This document shows, piece by piece, positions 52,600 to 62,695 of a DNA stretch of 64,000 nucleotides (the stretch's first letter is position 1; every line of letters starts with the position of its first letter). The DNA lies in NCBI GenBank assembly GCA_964589825.1, contig CAZPUS010000002.1, forward strand, positions 1-64,000, written 5' to 3'. The stretch is from CAZPUS01 sp964589825 (GTDB taxonomy: Bacteria > Fibrobacterota > Chitinivibrionia > Chitinivibrionales > WJKA01). The notes under the pieces were generated by a model. That model made no database searches, had not been told where the DNA came from, and was given only the letters and a program-made list of their open reading frames with translations. The position numbers and the translations under genes are program-made.

Positions 52600-55596
52600 T
52601 CAAGGTTCGTTTTTAAGCAGTGCGTCGAGTTTTTGTGCACGGGCAAAATTCGGATTTATTGAAAGTGCCTTGTCGCAGTAGCGGCGTGCGTTTAGGTAAT
52701 CACCGCTCATGTAATGGATTGAGGCGAGATTGTAATACGGTGAGGCAAAATCGGGGATGATATCGACCGCAGTGTTGAATGCCGTACGTGCCTTTGCTAT
52801 TTGTTTTTGTTGCAGATAGACATTACCGAGTATATTGTATACAATTGCGGCGTCTGGCTTTATCTGCAAGGCCCGGTGCAGCTGGTGGCGTGCCGCATCA
52901 AGATCACCTCGTGCTGCATGAGCACGTGCCGTGGCGCAGTAGTGCTGCAGAGAGGCATTTCTGCGAAGCCATTGGATATGAGGATTGTTTGTCCGGCTGG
53001 ATTCAGAATGAGTATCCCGTACAAAAATATCTAATGCATTTGTAAAGGATTGTATTGCCCGGGGATAATTCCGGGCAAAAGTGTGCATAACGCCTTTGGT
53101 GCATTCACGGTGCACATCTGTATGGCGGTGAAGAAGTGAATCGAACCCCTGCGGCAGGCTTTCGCCTTTCATCAATTGTGAAACCGGTACTCGTAACGAG
53201 AGCATATCCCCGAGTATTTGACGCACGGTTTCGTCTCCGGCATGGTCCTGTACAGGGATATGATATGGGAGATAGAAGGTCCGGTCGGTGTTGAGCGCAG
53301 CTGAGCGGGCATACCCGGTCAGTGTCGATTCATCTGCAATAAAACTGCTGAGTATGGTATAAGGGTTGTCGAGGCCGAATTCTTTCAGGCTTTCGTGTAC
53401 TTGTGTACGTTGCAGCGCATTTGTAAAAAAATTGTAATCTATTTCAAGTGGTTTTTTCATACCCATGAGAAGAGCATGTTTGTTATTGTAATGCGGTGAA
53501 TACCAGATCATAACGTGCGGAAACACAGCACTCATGGTACGTATCATTACTTTGCAGTTTTCTGCGGATAAGTCGAACAGCGGTATCCAGCTCGAAAATA
53601 TACCGTCCGGGGTTAAACGCCTTTTACAGAGTTCGAAATATTCCTTTGTATACGTAGTGATGTTTACACTCGGATGAATCGCATCGTTTTCAATGATATC
53701 ATATGTTCGGGGCGTGCGAAGAAGAAAACTGCGAGCGTCTTCGAAGGTGGGATGAAATTTCGGGTTTTCGAGAATGGAATGGTTGATGTCCGAGAACCAC
53801 GGCAGCGCGTCTTTCTCTGCCGGTACAAGTTCCAGACAGTCAAGACGATCAATGTCGTGTGTACAAATGGAATATGATGATTCCCCTGTTCCCATGCCGA
53901 GGATAAAACAATTATCAGGTGCACGACCCGTATGTGCCGTAAAAAGAAGCAGAGGGAAATGTCCCTGTGTTTTCTGGGTAACACGCAGCATGGGTGATGA
54001 GCCGGCAACGGTGATGCTGTTAATTTCAAGCCGTTTATAGCGTTTGTTCGTGACAAGAAACGGAGAGGTTTCTTCTATTACGACGGTGGCGGCAGGGCTT
54101 TCATTATGAAAAAGGATTCTGTTCTCACGTTGTATGCCGCCATAAGCGGGAGAGTAGAAAAAAAGCGGTTTGTTGTACGAAAAAGTAATACCCGTAATAA
54201 GAACCGCGCCGGCCACCGCGAGACTGCAGCCCAAAATGCGCACACGTGTTATTCCTTTTTGCATATAAAGAAGTACGCCGACGGCTGCGAGCAGCTGTAA
54301 CAGCGCAATCAACAGGATACTGTATTTTGATCCGAAAAGGGGCAGAAAAATAAAACCGGCAGCAATCGACCCGATTACATTACCGAGTGTCATAGTGGCA
54401 TATACGCTTCCGATCCTGTGACCAAGCGTGGTAATGCTGCGGGAATAAAGACGTGCTGCTGCCGGGAACACCATGCCGATCAAAATTGTCGGAAGCCCCA
54501 TTATAAGAGCCGAGGGCACAAGCGCGCGCATAAGAAATCCGCCAAGATCGGGGGTGGTCAGACCCGGTTTCCATAACGAGACGACAAATGGTTTCAGAGC
54601 ACTGAATTGCCATACGGTGAGTCCTGCGGTTATACCGGCTGCAGCAAGAAGCAGGGCCCAGAGGATAAAAAGGCGATGCGTTTTGATCGAAATGCGGGTG
54701 AAAAGCAGACTTCCTATTCCGAGTCCTGCCAGAAATACCGTCAGCATTGCCGGGAACGCGTATATCGATTGTTCCATATAGAATTGCAGCATACGTGTCC
54801 AGATTACTTCATACGAAAGTGCACAGAAACCGCTTATCAGAGTGACGATGAGAATGAGCCGGGCTTTTTGTGCATCACTACACGAAGATACCGTGGTAAG
54901 GTTTCCTTGTCCCCTTTCAGAATTTTGGGCATACGTGTTCGCTGTTATCGGGGATGAATCGTCTCGTGTCCGTGTATAGAGTGCGATTGCCGAAAGTCCC
55001 ACCACGATATTGATACCTGCCGCAATCCACGTAGTGGTGACGGTCCCCAGCATCGATATTAAGTAAAAACCGGTAAGGCTGCATCCGAGTACGGCGCCTA
55101 ATGTGTTGATGCCATACAGGCCGGCAAGACGCGGTCCGAGTTGGTGTGTGTCAGGAGTGACCGCTTTGGTGATAACAGGAAGGGTGCCGCCCATAAGGAT
55201 AGTAGGGATAAGCAGCACGGGAAAGAGCAGAAGGAATTTTATCAGATTGGCGGTATACGCACTGAATTCGAAAGAACGGCTGAGAGAAATGTAAAAATGT
55301 GATACGCCTGAAAGAATCACGGGAAAAAGCAGGGCAAACAGTGCTACTGCGATTTCAAGAAGGCCGTAGAGTCGCAGTGCGGTCGATTTTTGGTCTGCGA
55401 ATCGTCCCAGCAGAAAGGCGCCGATGCCAAGCCCCGCCATAAACGTTGCAAGAATTGTTGTCGTGGCGAAAATGCTTTCTCCGAACACGAGAAACAGCAT
55501 CCGCTGCCAGATGATTTCATAGACCAGTCCGGTGAATCCGGATATAAAAAACAGCAGCATGGAAGATGTGAGTAAGGTGGTTTTATGAGATGCCAT
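52600..55596 (-). CDS. Fused MFS transporter/spermidine synthase-like/TPR protein
   Basis: 998 aa. Residues 1-480 hold about 12 or more membrane helices of an MFS-like type. Residues about 540-790 are a spermidine-synthase-like methyltransferase fold (NCFILGMGTGESS is the S-adenosyl binding loop; DRLDCLELVPAEKD; DIIENDAIHP). Residues about 830-998 contain tetratricopeptide repeats (ARAHAARGDLDAARHQLHRA, VYNILGNVYLQQKQIAKART). The methyltransferase part lies at the membrane; a polyamine role is unproven and these fusions may not make spermidine. A good AAGGAAG ribosome site precedes the ATG. Confidence 0.85.
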   Translation of the reverse strand: MASHKTTLLTSSMLLFFISGFTGLVYEIIWQRMLFLVFGESIFATTTILATFMAGLGIGAFLLGRFADQKSTALRLYGLLEIAVALFALLFPVILSGVSHFYISLSRSFEFSAYTANLIKFLLLFPVLLIPTILMGGTLPVITKAVTPDTHQLGPRLAGLYGINTLGAVLGCSLTGFYLISMLGTVTTTWIAAGINIVVGLSAIALYTRTRDDSSPITANTYAQNSERGQGNLTTVSSCSDAQKARLILIVTLISGFCALSYEVIWTRMLQFYMEQSIYAFPAMLTVFLAGLGIGSLLFTRISIKTHRLFILWALLLAAAGITAGLTVWQFSALKPFVVSLWKPGLTTPDLGGFLMRALVPSALIMGLPTILIGMVFPAAARLYSRSITTLGHRIGSVYATMTLGNVIGSIAAGFIFLPLFGSKYSILLIALLQLLAAVGVLLYMQKGITRVRILGCSLAVAGAVLITGITFSYNKPLFFYSPAYGGIQRENRILFHNESPAATVVIEETSPFLVTNKRYKRLEINSITVAGSSPMLRVTQKTQGHFPLLLFTAHTGRAPDNCFILGMGTGESSYSICTHDIDRLDCLELVPAEKDALPWFSDINHSILENPKFHPTFEDARSFLLRTPRTYDIIENDAIHPSVNITTYTKEYFELCKRRLTPDGIFSSWIPLFDLSAENCKVMIRTMSAVFPHVMIWYSPHYNNKHALLMGMKKPLEIDYNFFTNALQRTQVHESLKEFGLDNPYTILSSFIADESTLTGYARSAALNTDRTFYLPYHIPVQDHAGDETVRQILGDMLSLRVPVSQLMKGESLPQGFDSLLHRHTDVHRECTKGVMHTFARNYPRAIQSFTNALDIFVRDTHSESSRTNNPHIQWLRRNASLQHYCATARAHAARGDLDAARHQLHRALQIKPDAAIVYNILGNVYLQQKQIAKARTAFNTAVDIIPDFASPYYNLASIHYMSGDYLNARRYCDKALSINPNFARAQKLDALLKNEP

Positions 55597-55642
55597 CGCT
55601 GCTTCCTTTAACGAATGTATGAATCACGTCACATTTGTGGTA

Positions 55643-56452
55643 TTACAATATCCCGATTTTTTTGACCCATTGTATACAACGCGTTCCGGTTGTCTCGCTG
55701 AATCCGTAGCCATGCTCTTTTTCGTTTTCAACGTAAAGCTGCACCGGGACATCGTGGGATTGCAAAGCGTCACGGAACATATACGAGTTCTCTATGGGCA
55801 CCCCGTTGTCACGCGCACCGTGTTCAAGGAGTGCAGGTGGCGTATCTGCAGTTACCTGCGTGTGCGTAGAAAGGTACTCGGTATACGCGGGCGAAGGATT
55901 CTCTCCAAGAAGCGCGTATACCGACCCCATGTGTGCGTACTCGTGCTCGCGCATGCTGATGACCGGGTATAGCAGCAGCAGAAAATCAGGACGTGCACCC
56001 ATATGCGCAAGGCTGTCCTTGTCGCCTGTGTGATGCTCATCATCCATTGATGCGTCTTTGTAATGCGTGGCAAGGGTGGTGGCAAGATGTCCTCCCGCTG
56101 AAAAGCCAAGACACCCGATGCGCGCAGGGTCGATATTCCACTTTTTATGTTCTTTGCGAAGCTGTAGTATCGCCTCACCGGCATCACAGAACGGGAGCGG
56201 GTGTCTGTAGGGACTATGGCGATACCAGAGCACAAACGAGGTGAAGCCATGTGCGCTGAAGAAACGGGCCGGAGTGTAGCCCTCTTTTTCCATGGAGAGA
56301 AATCCGTAACCCCCTCCCGGAAAAATCAGCACTGCGGGTGAAGGTGCCGCCTCGTCACTGTGTCGGGATGGGAATACCTCCATGAATGGCGTATCTATAT
56401 GGGTATCATCTTGTTCTACCGTCTTATCCGGGTTGCATGGAAGTATTTTCAT
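55643..56452 (-). CDS. Alpha/beta hydrolase (esterase, BD-FAE/dienelactone-hydrolase-like)
   Basis: 269 aa. The oxyanion stretch VLIFPGGGYGFLS, the nucleophile elbow GCLGFSAGGHLA (GxSxG) and the C-terminal ALLEHGARDNGVPIEN and EHGYGF supply the Ser-Asp-His triad. No signal peptide, so cytoplasmic. Related enzymes remove acyl groups from sugars or xylan fragments; the substrate is not known. It lies 46 bp upstream of the fused-transporter gene on the same strand. Confidence 0.88.
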   Translation of the reverse strand: MKILPCNPDKTVEQDDTHIDTPFMEVFPSRHSDEAAPSPAVLIFPGGGYGFLSMEKEGYTPARFFSAHGFTSFVLWYRHSPYRHPLPFCDAGEAILQLRKEHKKWNIDPARIGCLGFSAGGHLATTLATHYKDASMDDEHHTGDKDSLAHMGARPDFLLLLYPVISMREHEYAHMGSVYALLGENPSPAYTEYLSTHTQVTADTPPALLEHGARDNGVPIENSYMFRDALQSHDVPVQLYVENEKEHGYGFSETTGTRCIQWVKKIGIL

Positions 56453-56875
56453 CGTATAAGCCTTTTATGCAGGATGATGCTGCCACAGCGTACTGCAACA
56501 GCGTCACTTTACGAGCGTAAAAAATACAATATCCCACTAAGATGCAGTGATTTTGTATATTTAGCTTTGTTGTGCCCCCTTTTTGCCCGGATAACGTGGT
56601 CTGTTGCGTCGATTCGGGACTCTTTTTTTATACGCAGGCGATAGTGCGGCACATGGGTGCGACACGTTTGTATGATTTTTTTATTACCTGCTTATGTACC
56701 CCGCTATACTGTCGTATCGGGTGCGTGAAATGAAAGGCGGGCCTTTTTGATGGCAGGCGCTTTTTTACCGTGTAATCACGCAACAGGAAAAGAATGTTAG
56801 CCTCTATGTAACAGGTTGAAATGCGTACAGTGCAGGTCGCAGACCACAGCGTTTCAGCAAAGAAAGGACCAGTCC
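56453..56875. other. Non-coding divergent region
   Basis: 423 bp between the divergent esterase and universal stress genes. It should hold both promoters. I see T-rich runs and short inverted repeats, but no gene, RNA or repeat that I can defend. Confidence 0.4.
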
Positions 56876-57682
56876 GTGTTTTCGAACCTACTTCTGCCCG
56901 TGGACCTTACTGAGCCGACTGCCCAATTGTATGAAATGATCAGGTTCGTGTATCAATTTGACTGCAGAGAGGTGCATCTGTTGCATGTACTCTCCTCAGG
57001 GACCGAGAATCGTCATAAAATCGAAAAAAGGCTTGCGCAACGCAGTGAGCAGCTTCAGGTCAGTGAGGACCTTACGGTGTATACTGATATACAGCAAGGA
57101 CATGTTGCAACCACCGTGATCGAGCAGGCGCAGCGTCGGGATGTCGAATGCATGTATGTGCCCTGGCGGAACAAAAATTTCTTTTATCATACGCTGCTTG
57201 GAAGTACGACAAAGGACATGGTTCGCATGGCGTACCGCCCGGTATTTATCTACAAGCGGTTGCGCAAAATCGAGAAGGGGAGGGAGGGGAAACTCGGATC
57301 GATCATTTTCCCCACCGATTTTGGTGAGGCGGCCTCGCGTGCATGGACATTCATCGAAAACCTTGCGCCATATGCCGACTCTCTTACCGTACTTCACGTC
57401 GGCAAACGCGCGGGTGATCCTGATTCGGAGTCGGCACGTGAAAAAGAAGTGAACGAAAAACTCGAAAATCTCCGTGAAGAATATAAAACCCGGTTTCCGT
57501 CCATACGTCTCAAATCGGTAATCGGCAGTCCCAAAAAACGAATTCTGGAGTCCGTTCATTCACAGCGGGCCGACCTGGTAGTGATGGGTCGTTTCAATGA
57601 CACGTCGATACGCACGGTTTTCGGCTCGACCAGCGAGACCGTGGCCGACAAGTCGGAATGCAGTGTGCTGGTGGTTCCCTGA
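56876..57682 (+). CDS. Tandem universal stress protein
   Basis: 268 aa from the GTG at 56876 with AAAGGA upstream; an ATG frame from 56816 is poorer. Two UspA domains are visible: residues 1-130 (NLLLPVDLTEPTAQ) and 145-268 (SIIFPTDFGEAASRAWTFIE). The second ends with VVMGRFNDTSIRTVFGSTSETVADKSECSVLVVP, in which the GR...G.TSE.V pattern forms the ATP site. The first lacks the full ATP motif. It lies 68 bp before the BCCT gene and probably belongs to the same stress unit. Confidence 0.88.
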   Translation: MFSNLLLPVDLTEPTAQLYEMIRFVYQFDCREVHLLHVLSSGTENRHKIEKRLAQRSEQLQVSEDLTVYTDIQQGHVATTVIEQAQRRDVECMYVPWRNKNFFYHTLLGSTTKDMVRMAYRPVFIYKRLRKIEKGREGKLGSIIFPTDFGEAASRAWTFIENLAPYADSLTVLHVGKRAGDPDSESAREKEVNEKLENLREEYKTRFPSIRLKSVIGSPKKRILESVHSQRADLVVMGRFNDTSIRTVFGSTSETVADKSECSVLVVP

Positions 57683-57750
57683 TATTTGAGCCGGGTCGAT
57701 ACATATATGCTTCCCTGCATCTATAATTACAAAAAGGAGATACCGCTGTT

Positions 57751-59235
57751 GTGAAACATGTCGTGTTCGTTGTATCGTTAAGTGTGGTAGTATGTATTGT
57801 TGGTTTGGGTGCATGGGCGCCGCAAGGGTTCGCATCGGTAAGCGATATACTTCATACGCAGATTATCGCCAATTTCGGTTGGGGGTACATGCTGGCGGCC
57901 TTTTCTTTTCTGGTGTTCTGTATTGTGCTGGCGGCAAGCCCATATGGAAAGATAAAACTGGGAAAGGATCATGAAAAACCGCAGTACAGTTATTTCGGCT
58001 GGTTCAGTATGCTCTTTGCCGCGGGCATGGGAATCGGACTGATCTTCTGGGGAGTGGGCGAGCCGCTGAGCCATTATTTCAGGCCTCCGGGGTATATCCC
58101 TGCGCAAAGCGGCAATGCAGCCGAATTCGCGATGCGCTACAGTTTTTTTCACTGGGGATTCCAACCCTGGGCTATCTATATCGTAATGAGTCTGAGTATC
58201 GCCTATTTTACATTCAGGCGGGATATGCCGCCGCTTATCAGTTCGTGTTTTTATCCATTGTGGGGTGAAAAGATATACGGGATCAGAGGCTATTGCATCG
58301 ATATCCTCGCGGTGTTTGCCACCGCGTTTGGTGTTGCCACGTCGCTGGGACTCGGTGCGCTGCAGATACAGAGCGGTATTGCCAGGGTCACTCCGTTGCC
58401 CGATACACTCGGTGTCACGATGATAATTATTGCGGTCGTGACGGTTATGTACATGTTTTCAAGCATTAAAGGCCTTGATAAAGGGATACAGATGTTGAGC
58501 AGGGCGAATATGGGTATCGCCGCGCTGCTTCTTGCGGTTATGTTCGTATTCGGCCCTACCGCCTATATATGCAATGCATTTACCAATACTCTCGGCCAGT
58601 ATATAAACCGTTTTTTTGAGATGAGCCTTGGTTCGAGCCCGTTTCTTGGCTATGAATGGAGCAAGTCGTGGACGTTGTTTTACTGGGCTTGGTGGATCGC
58701 ATGGTCACCGTTTGTCGGGCTTTTTGTGGCCAGAATTTCACGGGGGCGTACAATCCGGGAATTTATTCTCGGCGCGTTGCTGGTTCCGTCGTTGCTCACG
58801 TTTATATGGTTCAGTGTATTCGGGGCCTCGGCACTTCATCTGCCGCTCATTGACGGGATCGATCTTTCTGCGCAGCAGGATGTATCCCTTCTTTTGTTTG
58901 ATGTCTTTTCACACTATCCCTTCACTGTGGGGCTTTCGATTATAGCGATCGTTCTGCTGGTGGTCTTTTTCGTCACTTCGGCCGATTCAGCCACATTTGT
59001 TCTTGGTATGATGACCTCCAATGGCGACCTCAATCCTTCAAGAATGAAAAAAATTATATGGGGTATTACACAGTCATCGCTTGCGGCGGTACTTATATTT
59101 ATCGGTGGACTCGACGCCCTGCAGAAGATGACCATAACCGCAGCACTGCCTTTCTGCGTTATAATGGTATTATTGTGCTGGAGCCTTTTCAAGGCACTGG
59201 GAGAAGAACATAGAAAGAGGAGGAAATATGGGTGA
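57751..59235 (+). CDS. BCCT-family osmolyte transporter
   Basis: 494 aa from a GTG start (ribosome site AAAAAGGAG). About 12 membrane helices. The signature for betaine/choline/carnitine transporters is present: SWTLFYWAWWIAWSPFVGLFVARIS, and the early GAGMGIGLIFWGVGEP (the Na+/substrate unwound helix in TM3) follows FAAGMGI. It imports betaine or similar solutes with Na+ under osmotic stress. The C-terminal cytoplasmic tail is short. Its last 8 bp overlap the following response regulator. Confidence 0.92.
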   Translation: MKHVVFVVSLSVVVCIVGLGAWAPQGFASVSDILHTQIIANFGWGYMLAAFSFLVFCIVLAASPYGKIKLGKDHEKPQYSYFGWFSMLFAAGMGIGLIFWGVGEPLSHYFRPPGYIPAQSGNAAEFAMRYSFFHWGFQPWAIYIVMSLSIAYFTFRRDMPPLISSCFYPLWGEKIYGIRGYCIDILAVFATAFGVATSLGLGALQIQSGIARVTPLPDTLGVTMIIIAVVTVMYMFSSIKGLDKGIQMLSRANMGIAALLLAVMFVFGPTAYICNAFTNTLGQYINRFFEMSLGSSPFLGYEWSKSWTLFYWAWWIAWSPFVGLFVARISRGRTIREFILGALLVPSLLTFIWFSVFGASALHLPLIDGIDLSAQQDVSLLLFDVFSHYPFTVGLSIIAIVLLVVFFVTSADSATFVLGMMTSNGDLNPSRMKKIIWGITQSSLAAVLIFIGGLDALQKMTITAALPFCVIMVLLCWSLFKALGEEHRKRRKYG

Positions 59236-59623
59236 AAAGAGGACCCATATCATGCTGATCGACGATGATATGGTGACGCGATCGGTGTTGGAACGGATAC
59301 TCGACAGAGAAGGGTATGACGTGGAGTGCATCGAGCAAGGCGATAAGGCGATAGAGGCGGCACATACACGGTCCCCGTCGCTTATTCTGCTCGATGTTAT
59401 GATGCCTGATGTCGACGGTTTCGATCTCATTACGCGCATAAAAAAAGAGTCTGATCTCGCATCCATACCGGTTATTTTTATCACTGCACGCGATGATGTT
59501 CAGTCCAAGATTGCCGGGTTCGAACTCGGTGCGGTCGATTACATAATAAAACCGTTTAACAAATACGAAGTGATTGCACGTGTAAAGATTCATTTGCGTC
59601 TTTCCGGGGCCGAAACGTCATAG
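59228..59623 (+). CDS. Single-domain response regulator
   Basis: 131 aa CheY-like receiver: acidic pair IDDDMVT, phospho-acceptor Asp in LILLDVMMPDVDGF, Thr in FITARD, Lys in IIKPFN. No output domain. Its start overlaps the BCCT stop by 8 bp, and no kinase is adjacent, so the partner is unknown. The coupling suggests co-production with the transporter. Confidence 0.9.
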   Translation: MGEKRTHIMLIDDDMVTRSVLERILDREGYDVECIEQGDKAIEAAHTRSPSLILLDVMMPDVDGFDLITRIKKESDLASIPVIFITARDDVQSKIAGFELGAVDYIIKPFNKYEVIARVKIHLRLSGAETS

Positions 59624-59650
59624 TTATATTTTTTTAAAGGAGTATGTTGT

Positions 59651-59956
59651 ATGCGCAACAGATGGTACGATAAACATGAACGACTGGCAGGATATCTTGA
59701 ACAGTTCAAAGGTATGAATGCTAAAGAGAGAGACAAACTGGTGCGGCATATCATGAAGATTATCAAAAAACACGACGGAGGCCTTTTCGAAAATTTCGTA
59801 TTCGATTTTCCACTGGATCTTGAGCGGCGCAGATGGTACGATAACGATCCCTACCTGTGGCTTATTTTTAACGGGCTGAGTTATGGTGATGAGGTTTTGC
59901 TGGAAAAAGTCGCGGATTATCTTTCTACCCAGCTGCCGGCAGCATCACAGGAATAA
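59651..59956 (+). CDS. Small hypothetical protein
   Basis: 101 aa, preceded by a good ribosome site (AAAGGAG). Charged and helical with the repeated RWYDKH and RRWYDNDPYLWLIF near each end. No signal peptide or membrane segment. I do not recognise a family. It lies 27 bp after the response regulator and 10 bp before polA, so it belongs to that run of genes. Confidence 0.7.
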   Translation: MRNRWYDKHERLAGYLEQFKGMNAKERDKLVRHIMKIIKKHDGGLFENFVFDFPLDLERRRWYDNDPYLWLIFNGLSYGDEVLLEKVADYLSTQLPAASQE

Positions 59957-59966
59957 AAGGTAAGGG

Positions 59967-62648
59967 ATGACTGGAAAAAAAAAGACCCTGTTTCTTATTG
60001 ACGGACATGCAATGGCGTATCGTTCGTATTTCGCAATGATACGAAGCCATCTGACAAATTCCAAAGGGCAAGCGACCGGGGCGATATACGCATTTGTCCA
60101 GACGCTTTTAAAACTGTTGGAGCAGTATCCGATGGATTATTGTGCAATGGTATTCGATTCGTCCGAGCCTACGTTCCGGCATAAATACTATTCAGAATAC
60201 AAGGCAAACAGGGAGGCGATGCCCCAGGATATGTTCGATCAGATGCCGCATATCTACCGGGTCGTCGAGCTTATGCGGATTCATACAGTGCAGAAACCGG
60301 GCTATGAAGCGGATGACGTGATTGCCGGTCTGGCACAACGCGGCAGTGCAGAGGGGTTGGATGTTAAAATCGTTTCCGGTGATAAAGACCTGATGCAGCT
60401 TATACACGATTCGGTCACTATGCTGATCCCGGGGGGCAAAGGGGCGCCCGATGAAATGGATCATGAGGGAGTATATAAAAAAATGGGGGTTTATCCCTCT
60501 CAAATACGTGATTACCTTGCACTAACCGGTGATTCCTCCGATAACGTGCCGGGTGTTCCCGGTATAGGTCCCAAGACCGCCGTGAAAATACTTTCCAGTG
60601 CCGGCAGCCTCGATGCATTGCTTAATGAGCCTTCACTCGCCGGCACACAGCGGTTTCAGAAAAAAATAGAAGAGTACCGGGAACAGATCGAGCTGAGTTC
60701 TCATCTTGTCACGCTCGATCCCGGGGCTGCAGAGGGGATATCGATCGATCAGCTTGCGGGAAAGGATATCGATGTGGAGAATGCAGCCAATTTTTTTAAA
60801 GAAATGGAATTCACCTCATTCCTCAATCATCCTCTTATTAATGTGAGAAACACCCTTCGGTTTAATTCGATTCTTTGTGAGGACATTGCGCAGGTACGCG
60901 ATCTTGCCGGGCGTATCAGCGACAATGGATGGGTTGTAATCGACACTGAGACCGACAGTGTGGTGGCGCGCAAAGCCGGGCTGGTGGGCATATCCCTTGC
61001 GGTAGACGAGAAAAGTGCGTATTATATTCCGCTGGGACATAAAGGAGAAGGAGCGGAGTGCAATCTCAATATAGATGCGGTATGTAAAGAACTACAGCCG
61101 GTATTGAGTTCTCCCGACGTGCGAAAAATAGGCCATAATCTCAAATACGATTACCAGGTTTTTCGTAATCGGGGCATTGTAATGCAGGGGATATGGTTCG
61201 ATACAATGATTGCCGGCTATCTTGTGGAACCTGGAAAAAGACGGTACGGGATGGATGCAATGGCCGAGTCGTGGTGTGGAATCCATACGCAATCGATTGA
61301 ATCGCTTATCGGCAAAAAAGGAAAAGCTCAGAAATCTTTTGCCGATGTACCTGTTGACAAGGCGCTCACGTATGCATGTGAAGATGTGATCGTGCCCGTC
61401 AAGCTTTATGAAAAGCTGCAGCCTCGTCTTCAGGAGCAGAATATGACTGAATTATTTTCTGCTATAGAGATGCCGCTTGTGCAGATACTTGGCGAAATGG
61501 AATGGTACGGGGTCTATCTGGATACCGGACTGCTCGAGTCGCTTCGGAGTCAATATTCGTCACAACTGGATGAGCTGCGAAAAGAAATTCATTCACTTGC
61601 CGGAGAGAAGTTCAATGTCAATTCGCCGAAGCAGCTTAGTGAAGTGCTTTTCGATAAACTCGAGCTTCCNNNNNNNNNNCAGTCGACCGATGTAAATGCT
61701 CTGCAGAAACTGGCGGGAGTGCATCCTATCGCCGAAAAACTGCTCGAGTACCGTGAACTTCAAAAACTTCTCTCCACGTATATAGAGGCATTACCCCGGC
61801 AGGTACTCGATATCGACGGACGGCTCCATACATCATTCAATCAGACAATAACCGCAACCGGGAGACTCTCGAGCGACTCGCCCAATCTCCAGAACATCCC
61901 GATACGCAGTGAGGCGGGGCGTGCAATACGCAAAGCATTCGTGGCCCCAGGAAATTGTGAACTGGTATCTGCGGACTATTCTCAGATAGAGCTGCGAATA
62001 CTCGCACATTTTTCCGGGGATTCGCTGCTGAAAGACGCGTTCAATAAAGATAAGGATATCCATACACATACGGCATCCGCGATCTACGGGATCGCCCCCG
62101 ACAAGGTCGATTCCGAAATGCGGCGACGGGCAAAAACCATTAACTTCGGACTCATGTATGGAATGGGACCTGTCAATTTGTCAAGGCAGCTTCAGATATC
62201 GTATCAGCAGGCACAGGAGTTTATAGATACCTACTTTGAACAATTTCCCACTATCAAAGATTTTATTACTACCACCATCGAAGAAACCCGGCGCAGGGGA
62301 TACTCGCAAACCCTCCTCGGACGACGGAGGTATTTACCCGAAATCGATTCAAAGAACCGCCGGATACGCGAGGGAGCGGAACGTAACGCGGTGAATACAC
62401 CGGTGCAGGGTACTGCTGCAGATATAATAAAAATCGCGATGTGTCGTATACAGGATGAACTGTCAGAAGCCTATCCCCACGTACATATGCTGTTGCAGGT
62501 ACATGACGAGCTTATTTTCGAGGTCCCTGCGCAGGAGTCTTCGTCATTCATGAAATGGGTTGAAGCGCATATGAGCAAGGCATATGAGCTCGATGTTCCT
62601 CTGAAAGTCGATGTACACTCTGGTGCTAACTGGAGTGATGCGCATTAA
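59967..62648 (+). CDS. polA: DNA polymerase I
   Basis: About 893 aa with 10 N at 61670-61679 inside it. The frame is kept across the N but residues are lost there. Three domains: 5'-3' exonuclease (LFLIDGHAMAYRSYFAM, YEADDVIAGLA, SGDKDLMQL, LTGDSSDNVPGVPGIGPKTA), 3'-5' exonuclease (VIDTETDS, GHNLKYDYQVF, YACEDV, so the proofreading acids are retained), and polymerase (VSADYSQIELRILAHFSGD, RRAKTINFGLMYGMG, LLQVHDELIFEVP). Repairs DNA and replaces primers. Probably full-length; the gap region falls at the polymerase thumb. Confidence 0.96.
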   Translation: MTGKKKTLFLIDGHAMAYRSYFAMIRSHLTNSKGQATGAIYAFVQTLLKLLEQYPMDYCAMVFDSSEPTFRHKYYSEYKANREAMPQDMFDQMPHIYRVVELMRIHTVQKPGYEADDVIAGLAQRGSAEGLDVKIVSGDKDLMQLIHDSVTMLIPGGKGAPDEMDHEGVYKKMGVYPSQIRDYLALTGDSSDNVPGVPGIGPKTAVKILSSAGSLDALLNEPSLAGTQRFQKKIEEYREQIELSSHLVTLDPGAAEGISIDQLAGKDIDVENAANFFKEMEFTSFLNHPLINVRNTLRFNSILCEDIAQVRDLAGRISDNGWVVIDTETDSVVARKAGLVGISLAVDEKSAYYIPLGHKGEGAECNLNIDAVCKELQPVLSSPDVRKIGHNLKYDYQVFRNRGIVMQGIWFDTMIAGYLVEPGKRRYGMDAMAESWCGIHTQSIESLIGKKGKAQKSFADVPVDKALTYACEDVIVPVKLYEKLQPRLQEQNMTELFSAIEMPLVQILGEMEWYGVYLDTGLLESLRSQYSSQLDELRKEIHSLAGEKFNVNSPKQLSEVLFDKLELXXXXQSTDVNALQKLAGVHPIAEKLLEYRELQKLLSTYIEALPRQVLDIDGRLHTSFNQTITATGRLSSDSPNLQNIPIRSEAGRAIRKAFVAPGNCELVSADYSQIELRILAHFSGDSLLKDAFNKDKDIHTHTASAIYGIAPDKVDSEMRRRAKTINFGLMYGMGPVNLSRQLQISYQQAQEFIDTYFEQFPTIKDFITTTIEETRRRGYSQTLLGRRRYLPEIDSKNRRIREGAERNAVNTPVQGTAADIIKIAMCRIQDELSEAYPHVHMLLQVHDELIFEVPAQESSSFMKWVEAHMSKAYELDVPLKVDVHSGANWSDAH

Positions 62649-62695
62649 AGCAGCCGCTTCTTATGGGCTGAATAGCGCGAGCCGGGGATGACGTA

